64,000 nt of DNA, taken from contig WPDH01000236.1 of NCBI GenBank assembly GCA_019137255.1, forward strand, positions 1-64,000. Reading direction: 5' to 3'. The notes beneath the pieces were generated by a model. That model did no database searches, was not told the origin of the DNA, and saw only the letters and a list, made by a program, of their open reading frames with translations. The DNA is from Corinectria fuckeliana (taxonomy: Eukaryota; Ascomycota; Sordariomycetes; Hypocreales; Nectriaceae). Numbering within the stretch: position 1 is the stretch's first letter; each line of letters begins with the position of its first letter. Positions 31,292 through 42,776 of the stretch are shown piece by piece. The translations under genes and the position numbers were made by a program.

Positions 31292-34264
31292 AGAGACACC
31301 GTTTCTGGTAGCCAACCAACCAGCGCATCACCAATGTGCCTACGACAACCTACCAGAGAGAGAACTCTCGATACAGTTATGAACGTACCTATCTCTACTA
31401 AGAGGTCATCCACACGTGTGAGAGGCAGCTGCGCTTGCGGAAGCTTGGCTGGCAACAACCACGACGGCGCAAAACGGGAACGTGTCCCTCAGGAATGGAC
31501 GGAGGCAAAGCAAAAATGGAAATGGCTCTGTTCAAGACATCGTCACTCCCTCCTAGCATCTACATATCCCACCCATCATCAATCTGGATGATGCGAGTTC
31601 GCAGTCCAACAGAATATCGAACAGGGCGACAGGCAGCAAGCGGGTGGCTTTACAGAGGGCAGGCACGGCTCGCGGCGTCGGGGACGCGGTGGTACGTCGG
31701 ATCGATGTTGGTAGCCGTGCAGGATTGGAAGCCGAGGGCATCCCGCCACGTCGTTGATGTCCCGCCAGCAACGCGCCCAGTCTATCCTCTTCGTCGAACA
31801 AGCGATCTAGACGGTCGCAGTTTCACTCACTGTACGGGCTCGAGGGCCACCATCTGGTGCGTGACTCGCCCAACATGACGACAGCTTCACCATCGCCAGT
31901 CCTTGGTCGCTTCCTCAGGGACCTCCTCTACTTCCGCTGGTCCTGGAAGCCCGTGGAGTCCCCTCGTCCGTGTCGGCCATACGCCGCTTGCCGAGCGACG
32001 TGCTCGGCGTCGAGGGCACCATTGTCCTTATTGTCCTTATTGGTGGCGTGCAACTCCAAGGTGGTACGAAACATGACGGCCCACCAGACCTCGACCAGCA
32101 AGGAGCACCACCTCAGTGTTCCAGGTCAGCTCCGACACGTGGTCTGTGGCCGATCTGAGAGGCTGAGTCGTCGGGGCCGGCGACGCGCGGCGTGGTGTTA
32201 GGCTTTTGCAGGCTTGGACCTGTCGTCTGACCTACCTTCGGCGATGTCATCGTCGGCAGCTGGTAAGCGCTCCATTAGAGCGCATCTGGAAGGTTCGCCA
32301 TATGCGAGTCTGACAGCTTGGTTACACTGTTAATAAAAACTTCACAGCCGCTATCCCCTCTACTTATCCTCTGCCGAGGGGTCCCTCGCTATCCCCACGG
32401 CCATCGACCTCTCTATCGTTCGGCCAACTGGCTTTGGGTCGGGTCGATATTGTTTGATCGCTTCCCTGTCACCAGCTCCAGTTCCTTCGTCTTTTCCGAC
32501 CCAAACAGGCCCTCGTTTCTGGCCACCCGCAGTAGCTCGAGGAAGATTCCGGTCATATCGGTACGCCAATAAATTCGGGTGGTCTCAGCCGGCATTGACC
32601 CTGAAGCAATTGACCTCTGCGCCGACGATGATGCTGCTGGCCTAGGCCTTGACACCGGCGGCGGTGCTACCGGCAGCGTCGTAAGGGCATAAAGGTAAGA
32701 CAGATGTACAGCTGCAACAGCAGCATCGTTGTCCTGGCTTGACATGGCGGCTGGAATTACACAGGAAAATGCGTCTGCTAGTGTTCCTGGCATCCTTGAC
32801 CGCGGGCTGCGCACCTTAGCACCCCCAGCATTGGAGTGTCCGTTCATCACGGTAGCAGTCGCTTTATTGTCGGCGGTGTCTCTGCGGACATACACGAGTC
32901 GTCCCGCATCGCATTCTCTTGCATTTACCATATGCATCCCTTCACCTGCGTGTACTCTCGATCCTCTACCAAGAATAGAAAACACGGTGCCCTTGCTGAC
33001 GCTTGGGCATTCTAACACGATACTCTCTCGTGTTTTGCTGTCGGGCCTTCCCCGACAGTCCGGTGGCCTATCAACCATCCAGCCCTCTACCTGCTACGCA
33101 TGTCGGGTCTGCACCTGTCACACCCATCACCCCCGGTAACACGGCTGCCCAGGCAGGAGACTCCACGATGGCTTGCGAGTCTAGTAGCAATAAAGAGCAA
33201 CCCGCGCAGACTCAGCAGCCCGAGACGGACGCCAGCAACACGGAGAGGCCTGCTAAGAAACGCAAGTCAGCTAGCAATAAGGAGTAGCCCGCGAATACTC
33301 AGCAGCCTGGGACAAAAGCTAGCGACGAGGAGAAGCCCGCCACGGTACAAAAACCTTGACATGAGTCCTATCGAGCAAGAAGTGAATAAAACAACATCTA
33401 GGTGTCCTCGTCCGCCATTTCTCAGGCTCAGTTCATCCTTTTTCACGCAAAAAAAGGCTAACCTTGTTCCGGTACTTGAGTCCAGCCTGCAGCACGTATT
33501 CAAAGGAATCGAGTTCCGCTATCGCCACCATGGCATGAGGGCCTTCTTCCTAGCTCACGCCGTGCAGGCCAATTTCGAGCCAGCGAAGTCTCGTCTGCAG
33601 TCGCAGGCCGGAACGCCACTGGCGTCGGGCTCGAGAAGCAAGATCCAGACGGACACAAGGACATGGTTGGAGCGGATGCTACCGAGCTTACAGAAGACTG
33701 CCACCATGCTGGGTGGGTCTCAGGCACTTTTCCCAACAGTCTGACTCGATGACTCTGACTCGACTGACTCTGACTCGATTGACTCTGACTCTGACTCTCG
33801 ATCAACTTCACTCGATTAACTTTGACTCGATTGACTCGAGCGCCATCGAGGACGATGACATCCAGCGCCGCCAGAATCGCGGCCAACATCTTTCGTCGGG
33901 CGAATGAGCTTCAGTGCCCCCGCCTGGCGGCTCCCGCTAGCCACAGCCCGAGAAGACAAACTTCAACGCCAGCTTCAACGCCAGCATCATCGTACCCTTG
34001 GATGCGGGCGCGCTCCAGACAGTCAACCAACCCACGCAACCACGGCCTTATGGGCGGAGCATTATGGGGCGGGCATGGGCGGGGGGTTGCGGGGGAGCCA
34101 CCCTCCTATCCGATCGGCCTGAACCGCCTCAACAGATCACGAGGCTCTGTTGAACAAGAAAAAGGCGGCTCGTGGCCCATCTTTCTCTACTATCAACGCT
34201 CATCACCGCATAGGTAAATTACAACAGCAGACGACCAATTCCAACGGAAGGACATAGATCCTTC
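31292..34264. other. Long stretch without a supported gene
   Basis: Holds GC-normal DNA with many overlapping ORFs and no recognised domain. A minus-strand frame at 32413-33078 (221 codons) and a plus-strand frame ending at 33744 are the longest. 33180-33360 contains two diverged copies of an 85-bp unit encoding SNKEQPAQTQQPETDAS-like peptide, the second closed by a stop. 33740-33840 is a gactctgactcga minisatellite. Confidence 0.45.
33740..33840. repeat. gactctgactcga minisatellite
   Basis: Irregular repeats of gactc, gactctgactcgatt and similar units fill about 100 bp. Confidence 0.85.
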
Positions 34265-34531
34265 ATGATGCAGCGCGTAATCGTCCGCTGGCTCGAAATG
34301 ATTCCGGACTCTGTATCCTCGAGTCCAAGCCATGGCAACACCGCGCAACACAACCGCGTTCAAGACGATTCCTCAGCGCCGCAGCAGCATCTACGACGGC
34401 CTTGCAAACGCACCCGACTCTCCACGACAGGCGACACCGTTGCATCGCCTCCAACACCTTCGCTTTTCCCGCTAGGCCCTGCCACTGCATCAGACCTTGC
34501 GGCCATGGCCCGGCCAGGCAAGCGGCATCGA

Positions 34532-34596
<65 letters not shown>

Positions 34597-35845
34597 TGGC
34601 GACGACGAAGATATCCTTGCAACACCAAGGCTGAATCGGACTCTTGCCGACCAAGAGGGCCTTGTGAGCACATCGACCCCCAGCTCTAGACAATTAGCCT
34701 CGTTAGCTTCGCGCAAATCATCACCAAGAAACCAGATGCGCGTGGCGGAGCCCGTCTCTAAGAATTTCGTACACAAAAAGTTCCCCCAAAACAGGAACGA
34801 GCTGAGCCCCTCGCTCATGGGGTTGCTCTTGAGGTTGGAAAACGCCGAAACAGGCATGGGCATACTCCCTGCAGCGGCAAGAGAAGATGTAGGTCATAAT
34901 ATCTACCACCCTAGGCAACTTTGGCCCAGTGTCCCTCATCACTGACCCATAACAGCTCGCGCACCTTGAAATTCCTGATTGGGCATACCTGGCGGCCAGC
35001 CAACAGCCTCCGTCACTCCATCTCCCCAGTCCCACTTTCGTCGAGCAAATCCTGAAACGCGCTGCTGAAATCGAGATCGAGAGTGAGGGCGAGTGTTCCT
35101 GGAACATGGACGTCCACGCACCGTTGTTATCGTGGATTTTCCGTCCACACGGCTCCGGGGGCTTCATCGACATCAAATACTGGTACGACTAACCGCCGCC
35201 CCTCGTCTTCCGCCCTTGTCCGGCAAACCGGGAGTCTTGATCTACTTTTCAAATGGAAAGCTAACTCTATACGCATGCAGTACATCAGCCACGGTCCTTC
35301 CTGATTACCAGCCAAGCGGCCCTCCATCCAAGATGCCATCCAAGACGGTCGACTTTTGCATGGTTATCCGCCCCTCGAATGGTAGCCTCGAGGCCTTGGC
35401 CGTCCGTATCGTTGCCGATTCGATGCCCGGAGGGTCTATCAACCACAGCGACTGGGGCAGTTTTACACGAAATCCCATCGCCATCTCGTTCGTGACTAAG
35501 CGTCTTGACGAGAAGGCGGGTAAGTCGACTCGCCGTATGGGTACATGGCACGAGTGCCAATGGCGGAGTCTTCGGAAGCTCGCCCAAGGGCCTACCGAGC
35601 GCATGCTTGACTTTCTCCCCGGAATCATGGTCCTCGGCCACGAATGGTGGTTTGTGGCGAGCGTCCTTGGCCCGGACGAGCAGTCTATCCTTTACACCCG
35701 GCAACGACTTGGAACGACCGAGACCGCGGTGGGAGTATACACGATATTGACGTCGCTGCGCTTCCTACGTGAATGGATGGCCGGCGAGTATTGGTCGGCG
35801 TTCAAGTCCGGGATATTGGGGCTCCCGGAGGAGAGACAATCATGA
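34265..35845 (+). CDS. PD-(D/E)XK-like nuclease-fold protein, altered active site
   Basis: Three exons, 34265-34888, 34956-35182 and 35281-35845, join in phase through GT-AG introns of 67 and 98 bp, giving 471 residues. The order of parts is that of fungal PDDEXK_12-type proteins. First comes an N-terminal W-L..IP helix, then a basic and acidic linker with about 22 Asp in a GAC tract (34530-34600), then GILPAAARED at the first splice site. YC-TSATVLPDYQP and KTVDFCMVI (about 304-313) follow, then NHSDWGSF, NPIAISFVTKR, MGTWHECQWRSLR, LPGIMVLGHEWW and a final helix near EYWSAFKSGILG. Relatives read SIETKR; here the catalytic Glu is replaced (SFVTKR, V355). The fold looks intact while the active site is probably dead. 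Confidence 0.8.
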
Positions 35846-36673
35846 AATCAGTACAACCTGGCGATCCCTCTGAATGGCCTCCGTCTTCGGTCCTGGTCCT
35901 CTCTGTGCTCCTGAAATATCGTGATACTCGAAGATGAAACGCTCAGGACCATACACTTTCGTTGCGGACATGCTTCATTTCCTTGATGAACGTCTCCTTA
36001 CCATCCAGACGTAATATCTACGACAAAGATGGTCGTGGTGGATTGGCTGCGAGGGTAATGCTCCGTGCCTTTGCCCATCGATACGTCCAGCCGAACCAAC
36101 GAAACGGACCTTTCTTCCCCCCAGCTTACTGATCTTCATCTGAGCAATATCTTCCTGAGGGGTCGCGGAGCTTTGATGCAAGAGTCACTGTTATGGGGCC
36201 CTCTGTGGGTAACGCCTTTGCTTGCCGCTGGCAGTATAAACACGGTCGGAAACCATCACCGCACAGTGAGGTAAGCTGCCACCACCGTCCGTCTTTGTCA
36301 TAGGATCGCCAAACTCACGTTACGTTAAGGCCGAGATCTCGACGTGGAGCTTGAATGAAGCACCTCCAGACATCAATAACCTACGGACCGAAGACGGAGA
36401 AAGCATCCGCTCACGCTCTCCGGCTCGTCTTCCAAGGACTCGACCCTCCACAGACGGTTCCTTGAGCCACGCCTTGGAGCAAGTGACCAAAGTCTTGTTA
36501 TCCTAATTGTTCTGCTGGCTGATGTGGGCACGTGATGCAAGGTCCTCTTAGTCCGGCTATATCATTGGCTGGCACGAGTCACTGCCAACACGGTACAGAC
36601 GTGGGGTGAGAATTTTTCTTACCTCTACATTTCCTCACTCGCTCAGCCGTCGATGTGATCTCTTCCAAGCAAC
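35846..36673. other. No supported gene
   Basis: Short ORFs only. Contains the LEQVTKVLL-like phrase near 36475 and the RPA12 promoter. Confidence 0.5.
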
Positions 36674-37126
36674 ATGGCGATCCAGTTCTGTAATGTATGC
36701 GGAGATACTCTCCCGATTTCACACCAAGCGAAAGTCAAGTGCGACTGCTGTGGCGAGCTAAACACCAGTATGTCATGTGCACCCATCCTACTGCTGTTAG
36801 CGCTCGTTGCTCATCCACTATCGCAGACACTTTACTCAACACAGTCTCCATCTCTTCCACTAACAAGTTCCCCTCGGCACTACGCGACAGAAGGACCATC
36901 ACGGCCCCAGCTACATTGGTATCCACGGATACTTGGCCAACAATAGTTATGCAGTGCCAGAAGTGTGCTTGCAAGGAGGTTCGATATACCACGCTTCAGT
37001 TGCGGGGTGCCGACGAGGGAAGCACAGTCTTCTACTTTTGCCCTGCGTGTTCTGCGAGGTAAGTACACTTCCTTTGTGGCAGTGCTTGTAACTCACTGAA
37101 GGATCAGGTGGAGCGAAGACAACTAG
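36674..37126 (+). CDS. rpa12: RNA polymerase I subunit RPA12
   Basis: Zinc-ribbon subunit of RNA polymerase I, required for RNA cleavage and proofreading during rRNA synthesis. Exons 36674-36767, 36827-37058 and 37108-37126 join in phase with GT-AG introns of 59 and 49 bp, giving 114 residues, the usual RPA12 size. The N-terminal ribbon is FCNVCGDTLP with CDCCGELN. The C-terminal TFIIS-type ribbon is MQCQKCACKEV, then LQLRGADEGSTVFYFC and PACSARWSEDN, with the RSADE-like acidic loop reading RGADEG. The last exon is only six codons plus stop. All ligands are present, so it is expected to be functional. It is an isolated conserved gene among accessory sequences. Confidence 0.9.
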
Positions 37127-37255
37127 GCTGGGATTTGAGATGAGATGCTGACCCACCTGTTGGCTGGACTTTGACATGAGAGGTGGATAGATAATTAGTT
37201 GACTAATTGTCTATGATAGCTGTCAATGGTCAGACATGCCTCGGCCCTCGAGCAT

Positions 37256-38055
37256 TCATGACTTTCTCTCGATCCTCATCAGAGAGGGGTGACAAGCGCA
37301 ACCTGGACCGCTGTCACCATTGTTCGACTCGTCGTTGGTGTCGCCGTCGCCCGTGTCCTCGGTGTCGTCCATGTGACCGGGGGCCGTGAAGTCGTCGTTA
37401 TCGCTCTCGTACTCGGTGCCGATCCCTCTTTTCTTCTCCCAGCTGTTCTGCAGCATCTCTCCGGTTTCAGGGCCCAAGTGTTCCAAAAGCATGTAGGCGG
37501 AGCGTACGGTTTCGGGTGCGGGATGATGGACATACTGCGAGAGGAGCGGACGCTGGAGTAGATTGTGAAGGAAGCGCCTCAATACACGCGCAACACGAAC
37601 GTAGAACGGGCGGCAATTCGTGTGTAAACTGCATAGACCCAAGTCAGCTCAGGGCATATTCAACCGGGAACCGTACCAGAAACAAAGACCTACCGAACGT
37701 CCTCCTGCGAAGCCAAAGCCAAACAGGTGCGGGATTCTGATATCTGGGCAGTTCTCCTGCATTCCAAACATATGCCCCTACCTCGCAGCCAAGCTTCTCG
37801 TCCACGGTACCGTTCACTTTAGTTTTCTGGACACGCCAGCAGACACCACCTGGATCAAGACGCACAGATTGAAGCCGCCTGGGATCCATTGGGAGAACGG
37901 CACAGACGTCTTGGCTGCCCAGCCTGAGGTGGTGCTTGGCTAGAGCTGCGATAGCGTGTCTCTGCGTCCAGAGGTCATCGTACAGCTTGCGGGTCGCGGG
38001 GAGGTGCCCAAGCCTGTGGATGACGTTGTACTCTTCGTTCGCAGCAGAGTCGTAC
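37256..38055 (-). pseudogene. Phosphotransferase-like gene, N-terminal half, inverted
   Basis: The minus strand reads the first half of a fungal aminoglycoside-phosphotransferase-like kinase family: YDDLWTQRHAIAALAKHHLRL, then DEKLGCEVGAYVW, QENCPDIRIPHLFGFGFAGG, RPFYVRVARVLRRFLHNLL, SAYMLLEHLGPETGEML and WEKKR. An extra A after TGG at about 37763 forces a frame change between VW and QENC. After AGGRS an intron-like segment (gtaggt...tatgcag, about 37629-37693) follows, and then another frame change. Downstream of WEKKR the sequence becomes unrelated Asp-rich reading. The rest of the family's sequence is found on the opposite strand from 38077. The two halves meet head to head at a G tract. 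Confidence 0.75.
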
Positions 38056-38061
38056 GATATC

Positions 38062-38076
38062 GGGGGGGGGGGGGGG
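38062..38076. repeat. 15-G homopolymer at an inversion junction
   Basis: Fifteen consecutive G lie exactly between the inverted N-terminal half (reading left) and the C-terminal half (reading right) of the phosphotransferase-like pseudogene. Confidence 0.95.
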
Positions 38077-38818
38077 TGCAATCCTAGAGAACGATGGGGC
38101 TGAGAGAACAATGCAGAGGGACGACACATACAACTGCACCGATGCCTTCCTCTCCGACATGTTTACCTTTCACGACCACCGATTTCTTCACCAGCCGAAT
38201 GCCGTCAATGACGAAAACGATTATCGGGGCCAGATGACGGTGAAAGCCTTGCTCCGGATCATGTCCCCTCGCCATCTACAACGGGACTACCGCTACGGCC
38301 CTTTTCTCCTCCAGCTCACTGACCTCAGTCGAGGCAACACTTTTGTTGACGCAGAGTGAAACGTCGCCTGATTAATCGACTTGGAGTGGATCTGCGCCCT
38401 CCCCGTGGAGATGCTCGTTGTGCCTTATTGGCTTCCGGCGCGCGCCATTGACGAGGTCCGAGGACCGCATTATAACGCGTATGACAAAGGACGGCAAGAG
38501 TTTATGCGCATCTTGGAAGAAGAAGAACAAAGGATGATTGCAACGCACACTGTTCCAGTATCGATAATCATGCAAACGATGTGGGAGACAAAGGGGGTGT
38601 GGTTCTGGCATTGCATATCGTCGGTGAATGCCATGCACTTCCACCTGGAAACCCATCTCTGTCCATTATCCACCAGCGCCGAGAAGGCTACATCGGAGTT
38701 CTGGGCCAAGGACGCTGGGGAGGTTGTTAAAAGGAAGCTTGCCGACAGGTCGAAATACGACGACGACAGCAAGGCCCGCACCGTCAACGTCGGCAGAAAA
38801 CTGCCACGACGGGGCTGA
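38077..38818 (+). pseudogene. Phosphotransferase-like gene, C-terminal half
   Basis: The plus strand resumes the same family as 37256-38055. It begins ILENDGAERTMQRDDTYNC and continues with FHDHRFLHQPNAVND, GPFLLQLTDLSRGNTFVD, LIDLEWICALPVEML, YWLPARAIDEV, EFMRILEEEEQ and VWFWHCISSVNAM. LTDLSRGN is the catalytic loop and LIDLEW is the metal-binding segment, both in typical positions. Two in-frame TGA codons at 38357-38359 and 38369-38371 fall between them (VDAE-stop-NVA-stop-LIDLEW). The first replaces a usual Trp. With the N-terminal half inverted next door, the gene cannot produce an enzyme. Confidence 0.8.
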
Positions 38819-39510
38819 ACGGCCTGTGGGCTTATTGATCACTGCCTCCCCTCTCTGCCCTTGTTTTCTTTCGCTTCCTCCTCTCTTGCTTTTCTGTTCG
38901 CCAGTCTCTTTGCTCAGGCAGCGTCTCCAGACGGCTTGACAACGCCTCCTGCTAGGCCAACCACGGCGACGGCGGCCTCCTCGACAACACCACTGTACTC
39001 CCCGACCAGTGACCTCCACCGGTATCGGCCCATGGCTGTATGGGTGCTGAATGGGTGATGGCGTAGAGAGACAGATATGCGGCAGTTGTTTGGGCGTGGG
39101 AGTAGAAAGACAATGTTGGAAAAGTGGAAACCAGACACTTGGAATCGAGCGATTTAAATACGCAACCAAACTGTTGCGCATGTGTCTTATCAGTCTCTAG
39201 CAAGGCAGTGTCTTTACGGCCAGTTGAATTAGAGTTGTGCTGTTCTGGCTGTATGATATTTCCAGTCGGGCTGCATATCACATGCTACATGCTTATTTGG
39301 GGTTTCACTCTTTTCTTCTCTTTAGGATAGTCTTGCTATTAATAATGATAGAGCAGTTAGGCATCAGGGAATTAAGGCATCAGGGCATCAGGGCATCAGG
39401 GTGTTAGAGCGTCAGGGAGTCAGGGTATTACATCAAGCATTTCTGTGTCTCTTAAAAACTACACTGTTCTGCGACCGCGGACTTCTGTCATTCCATTGCA
39501 ACTCAGATTC
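38819..39510. other. No gene; contains a dispersed minisatellite
   Basis: Short ORFs without domains. 39325-39420 is the second copy of the gcatcaggg repeat block. Confidence 0.5.
39325..39420. repeat. Dispersed repeat with gcatcaggg units, copy 2
   Basis: Shares gatagagcagttaggcatca and the following gcatcaggg units with 14170-14280, in the same orientation. Confidence 0.7.
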
Positions 39511-40497
39511 TCAGAGCACCGTGCAGCACCCTACATCTTCTCTTCCGTCCGCTAGGCTCGTGACACTCGGGGCTGCGGTGGTGACGGGTAGGCTGGTGAC
39601 GGGTGGGCTGGTGGTGGGCGGGCTCGGTGTCGTCGCCTGTCTTTTAATGACGATTCTGCACGACGCCATGTCCGCAGTCATCGCGCCATGGGCACGCACC
39701 TCCTGGTTCGCCGCGAGAGGGATGTCAAGGGTTGGCAGCGGTCCGGTTCTCGGCATCATGATCATGACCCCGTCGTGGGAGGCGGCCTGCGAGTTTAGGT
39801 ATGCCCGGAGGTCGATGATCAGTGCCGTCTGAGCCGTGGGAGTGGCTGTGTAGCTGGTCAGCGTGACTCGTACTCAAAGTCTGCTCGGCAAAGGAAGAGG
39901 GAAAGCGGACGAACCTCCAACCCCAACCCGGAGCAGCTGCTGTCTGCGCATGTCTTCGACCGCCGTGGCAACGGGCGGGCACAAGACGTTGGCGAGTTTG
40001 GTCAAGCCATCGGGGCGAGGCGCGCTGAATTCCCACCAGTTGCGCAGCATATTGATCAAGGCCTTTACGTCGGTGATGATGGCGAGCGTCTCAACGGGTA
40101 TGGCGAGGGTACAGAGGATGAAGACCTCGGGCTGCTGGGTCAGGAAGATGTCGACGAGCTTCTTCTGGATGGCGGGGATCAAGTCGCGCCGTTCCTGGGA
40201 GGTTTCGCCTGTGTCCTTGCCGCTGAGGATGTTGTAGGCTCGCGTGTACGCGTCCATCTGCTCGGTGAGGAGCGTGGGCATCTCGTCGTCATAAAACTTT
40301 ACCTCGCGGACTACGAGGCGGAGAAGCTCCTTAGTTTCAGTGCTTTGAGGACGTGCCTGTGACATCCAGAACTCGCTCGCGTCGGTCACATGGGACTCGT
40401 TCACATCGGACTCGGTGATATCAGACGCGGCGAACTCGCGTTCATCGGTCATGCCATCGGGGGATGGACGGGCCACCGGGGTGAGAAAAGAAGCCAT
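39511..40497 (-). CDS. Two-exon hypothetical protein
   Basis: Exon 1 is 40497-39915 and exon 2 is 39845-39511, joined by a 69-bp intron in phase, giving 305 residues. The donor (gttcgt) is non-consensus, but no other choice keeps the frame. I do not recognise the family. The N-terminus MASFLTPVARPSPDGMTDE is followed by an acidic stretch, then a largely helical middle (KELLRLVVREVKFYDDEM, then AIQKKLVDIFLTQQPEVFIL and LINMLRNWWEF). The second exon has ALIIDLRAYLNSQAAS and MIMMPRTGPLPTLDIPLAAN, and it ends in a Thr/Pro/Ser/Val-rich tail. No signal peptide. Both exons have good coding character and no stops, so it is probably a live gene. Confidence 0.6.
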
Positions 40498-41733
40498 GGT
40501 GAATGTGCGGTGCCAAGTGAGGTGTTTATGTGTGGATGTGAGGTTTGAGTTGTGACGGAAAACGCATGCACTGCAACTTAAGATTGCAATGTTTGCCGCC
40601 TGGTCACACGGCGGTCTTCCACATGGCACCCGTCAGAGGCTGGAGTCTGGAGGTTGGCGCCGTCCAAACAGGCCACAGGGTTTCCCCGTCAGCGAATCAG
40701 GCGTCTCGCTTTGCTCACAACTCACGAATGAAGACAGCTAGAAGTAAAGTCAAGACCAGCCAGCCAAATGTTCCAGCAACCATTGGCATTCCCGCCCCTA
40801 ACTTGGAACCATGTCCGCTTTCTCTCTTTGTCCTGTGCATGTTTTACACATTTGCACCGTTGCACTTTTGCAAAACCCGAGTTAATGGGCCGAGGTGGAC
40901 TTAGTTGAGCCGGTCTGGAACTTGGCAGGATGCATCACTGAGCGTACTTATGGGAGGGAGCCCATCACTAAGCAAGAATGACACGCAACCCGTCCGAGAT
41001 CAACTGTATCCGGACGGTAGGCCTGTCCTGATGGCCACGTGCCCGTCTGTAATAAAGTCACACACACACACACGCGCGCGAAGTGTGCAGTGCCCGTGCA
41101 GTGTTGCCGTGCTTGTTGGTGCCCGTGCCTGCGTGATGGCCAAGAGGTTGAGCGGATAGCATCCAAGCATCCAAGCATCCAAGCAGAGAAGCACAGAAGC
41201 AGGGAAGCAGGAAAAAGTTGGAATAGGACCAAGTCGTAGAGAGTACTCGAGGAGTTACAGGAACAGGAGGGACGCAGTCTTGATTGACTTCTCATAGTTT
41301 CTGGCGCTTTGGGCTAAATTGCGCGTATATGCACCCGCTTCTGCTACTGTATGTTCATCTAAACACTGGTTCTCATACCAACTGTTCCGGGAACGCATTG
41401 TTTGGGCACGTGTGGTCTGGGTTCATGTAGATACAGCAGGGCAAACTTGCTGTTGCGTCCACTCCAGTTGCTCGCTGACTGATCCATATGAGTCAAGGCA
41501 GAAGAACGGACAATAACCTGAGGCATTCGGTTACGCATCATGTGAGCGGGTGGTTAGTTCACCGCACACAATCAGGCCTACTCTCCCAAAAAATTCTTCA
41601 CCTCAACATCCACCACATTACTCCCCAACGCAACCTTTTTCCCTTAACTACAACCATCACAGTCGTAAGTTCTCGACGAGGCCGGAAATGTTGCTTTAAA
41701 CTCACCGACTTCACAGAAACAAACTTCATAACA
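40498..41733. promoter_or_regulatory. Divergent intergenic region
   Basis: Lies between the minus-strand gene ending upstream and the NUDIX gene, so it should contain both promoters. Contains a (CA)n/CGCG run at about 41060-41080 and four copies of atccaagc at about 41160-41185. No gene seen. Confidence 0.5.
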
Positions 41734-42264
41734 ATGTCTCAATCAGAGGGACGCTCCCTTTTTTTTGCCGAACAATTCGCGATTGGTTGCGGTACGGTGG
41801 CCATCAACCACGCCAAGCAGAAAGTGCTAGTCGTCCGAGAGCACGAGACCGGGAAATACTTCCTTCCGCAGGGAGCGAAGAACATCGACGAAAGCCTCGA
41901 GGACGCGGCGACGCGAGGAACATGGGAAGAGTCCGGGGTGTCCGTCCATCTGCACCCCGTGGAAATTAACACCATGGCGGATTTGCCGCGTGGTATGCGG
42001 GGCCACGGTGGCCCCACGGCCTTCACCGAGCCTTTTGCTGTGACGCAGAAAGTCAACGACGGAAAGCTCAAAATAGTCTTTTGGTTCGTGGCCACAACCT
42101 ACGGAGTCATGGTTTGGGGGGGGGGAACCTCAGATCAAAACAAGGCTTACGACCGAAAGTGGGTCGGCTTCGAGGAAGTCGAAGCTATCCTAACCTCGGA
42201 CAACGACAAGGGTGTTGTTCGCGAAGCACTTCGTGTGGTTCGCGAAGGGCAGTTGGCAGCTTGA
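41734..42264 (+). CDS. NUDIX hydrolase-like protein
   Basis: Single exon, 176 residues, starting at an ATG 34 bp after an upstream stop-rich stretch. The fold reads as a fungal NUDIX protein: GCGTVAINHAKQKVLVV, then KYFLPQGAKNIDESLEDAAT, WEESGV and later FVATTYGVMVWGG. The NUDIX box G-x5-E-x7-R-E-U-x-E-E-x-G-U aligns at residues 47-69, with G47, E53, R61, E65, E66 and G68 kept. The Glu after R61 is Gly (RGTWEESG), which should reduce or abolish metal-dependent hydrolysis. The substrate cannot be predicted. It has no introns, no signal peptide and an intact frame. Confidence 0.75.
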   Translation: MSQSEGRSLFFAEQFAIGCGTVAINHAKQKVLVVREHETGKYFLPQGAKNIDESLEDAATRGTWEESGVSVHLHPVEINTMADLPRGMRGHGGPTAFTEPFAVTQKVNDGKLKIVFWFVATTYGVMVWGGGTSDQNKAYDRKWVGFEEVEAILTSDNDKGVVREALRVVREGQLAA

Positions 42265-42776
42265 TGGTGGGGGGTCTGAGGGGGGTCTGAGAGTGGCTGG
42301 CAGGCCAAGTCTTCGAGTCTTTACGACAACACGCAAGCAAGTTTCGCATGGTGTCCGCGCCTGCATGAAGCAGTCCAGGATCTTAGTCGGCAAGGTTCTT
42401 ATGCTGGAAAGAACCGTCTCATAAAATCAAATGCCACTGAAGACACGAATCTCGAAATTCCACAACCGTGAAGCAATAGCCCTAACCATCTGGCCGTCTG
42501 CCGTTCGACTGCTAGTGCCAGGTCGAGGGAAAAAAGGCCAGAACAATGGGAAAGTTTTCTTGTGAGCAATACGCAAGCGAAAGGTGCATGTGCTAGGACT
42601 TGGTTTTCTTGCCATACATTGCAGTGAGGATATTGGTAAACGATTCCAGGACCAGCCGTAGACTATACTTGAGTTTGACCGTAGCTACGACTTTGTTCAT
42701 GTCGTCAATGTCGATGCGGTGATTGATGCTGATACGAACCCGAGGGTGAGACTAGACTGAGCATCGTCGTACGGTG

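Noticed and set aside
32413..33078. Minus-strand 221-codon ORF
   Set aside because: No domain recognised, no splice partners and no convincing start. It may be real, but I cannot support it.
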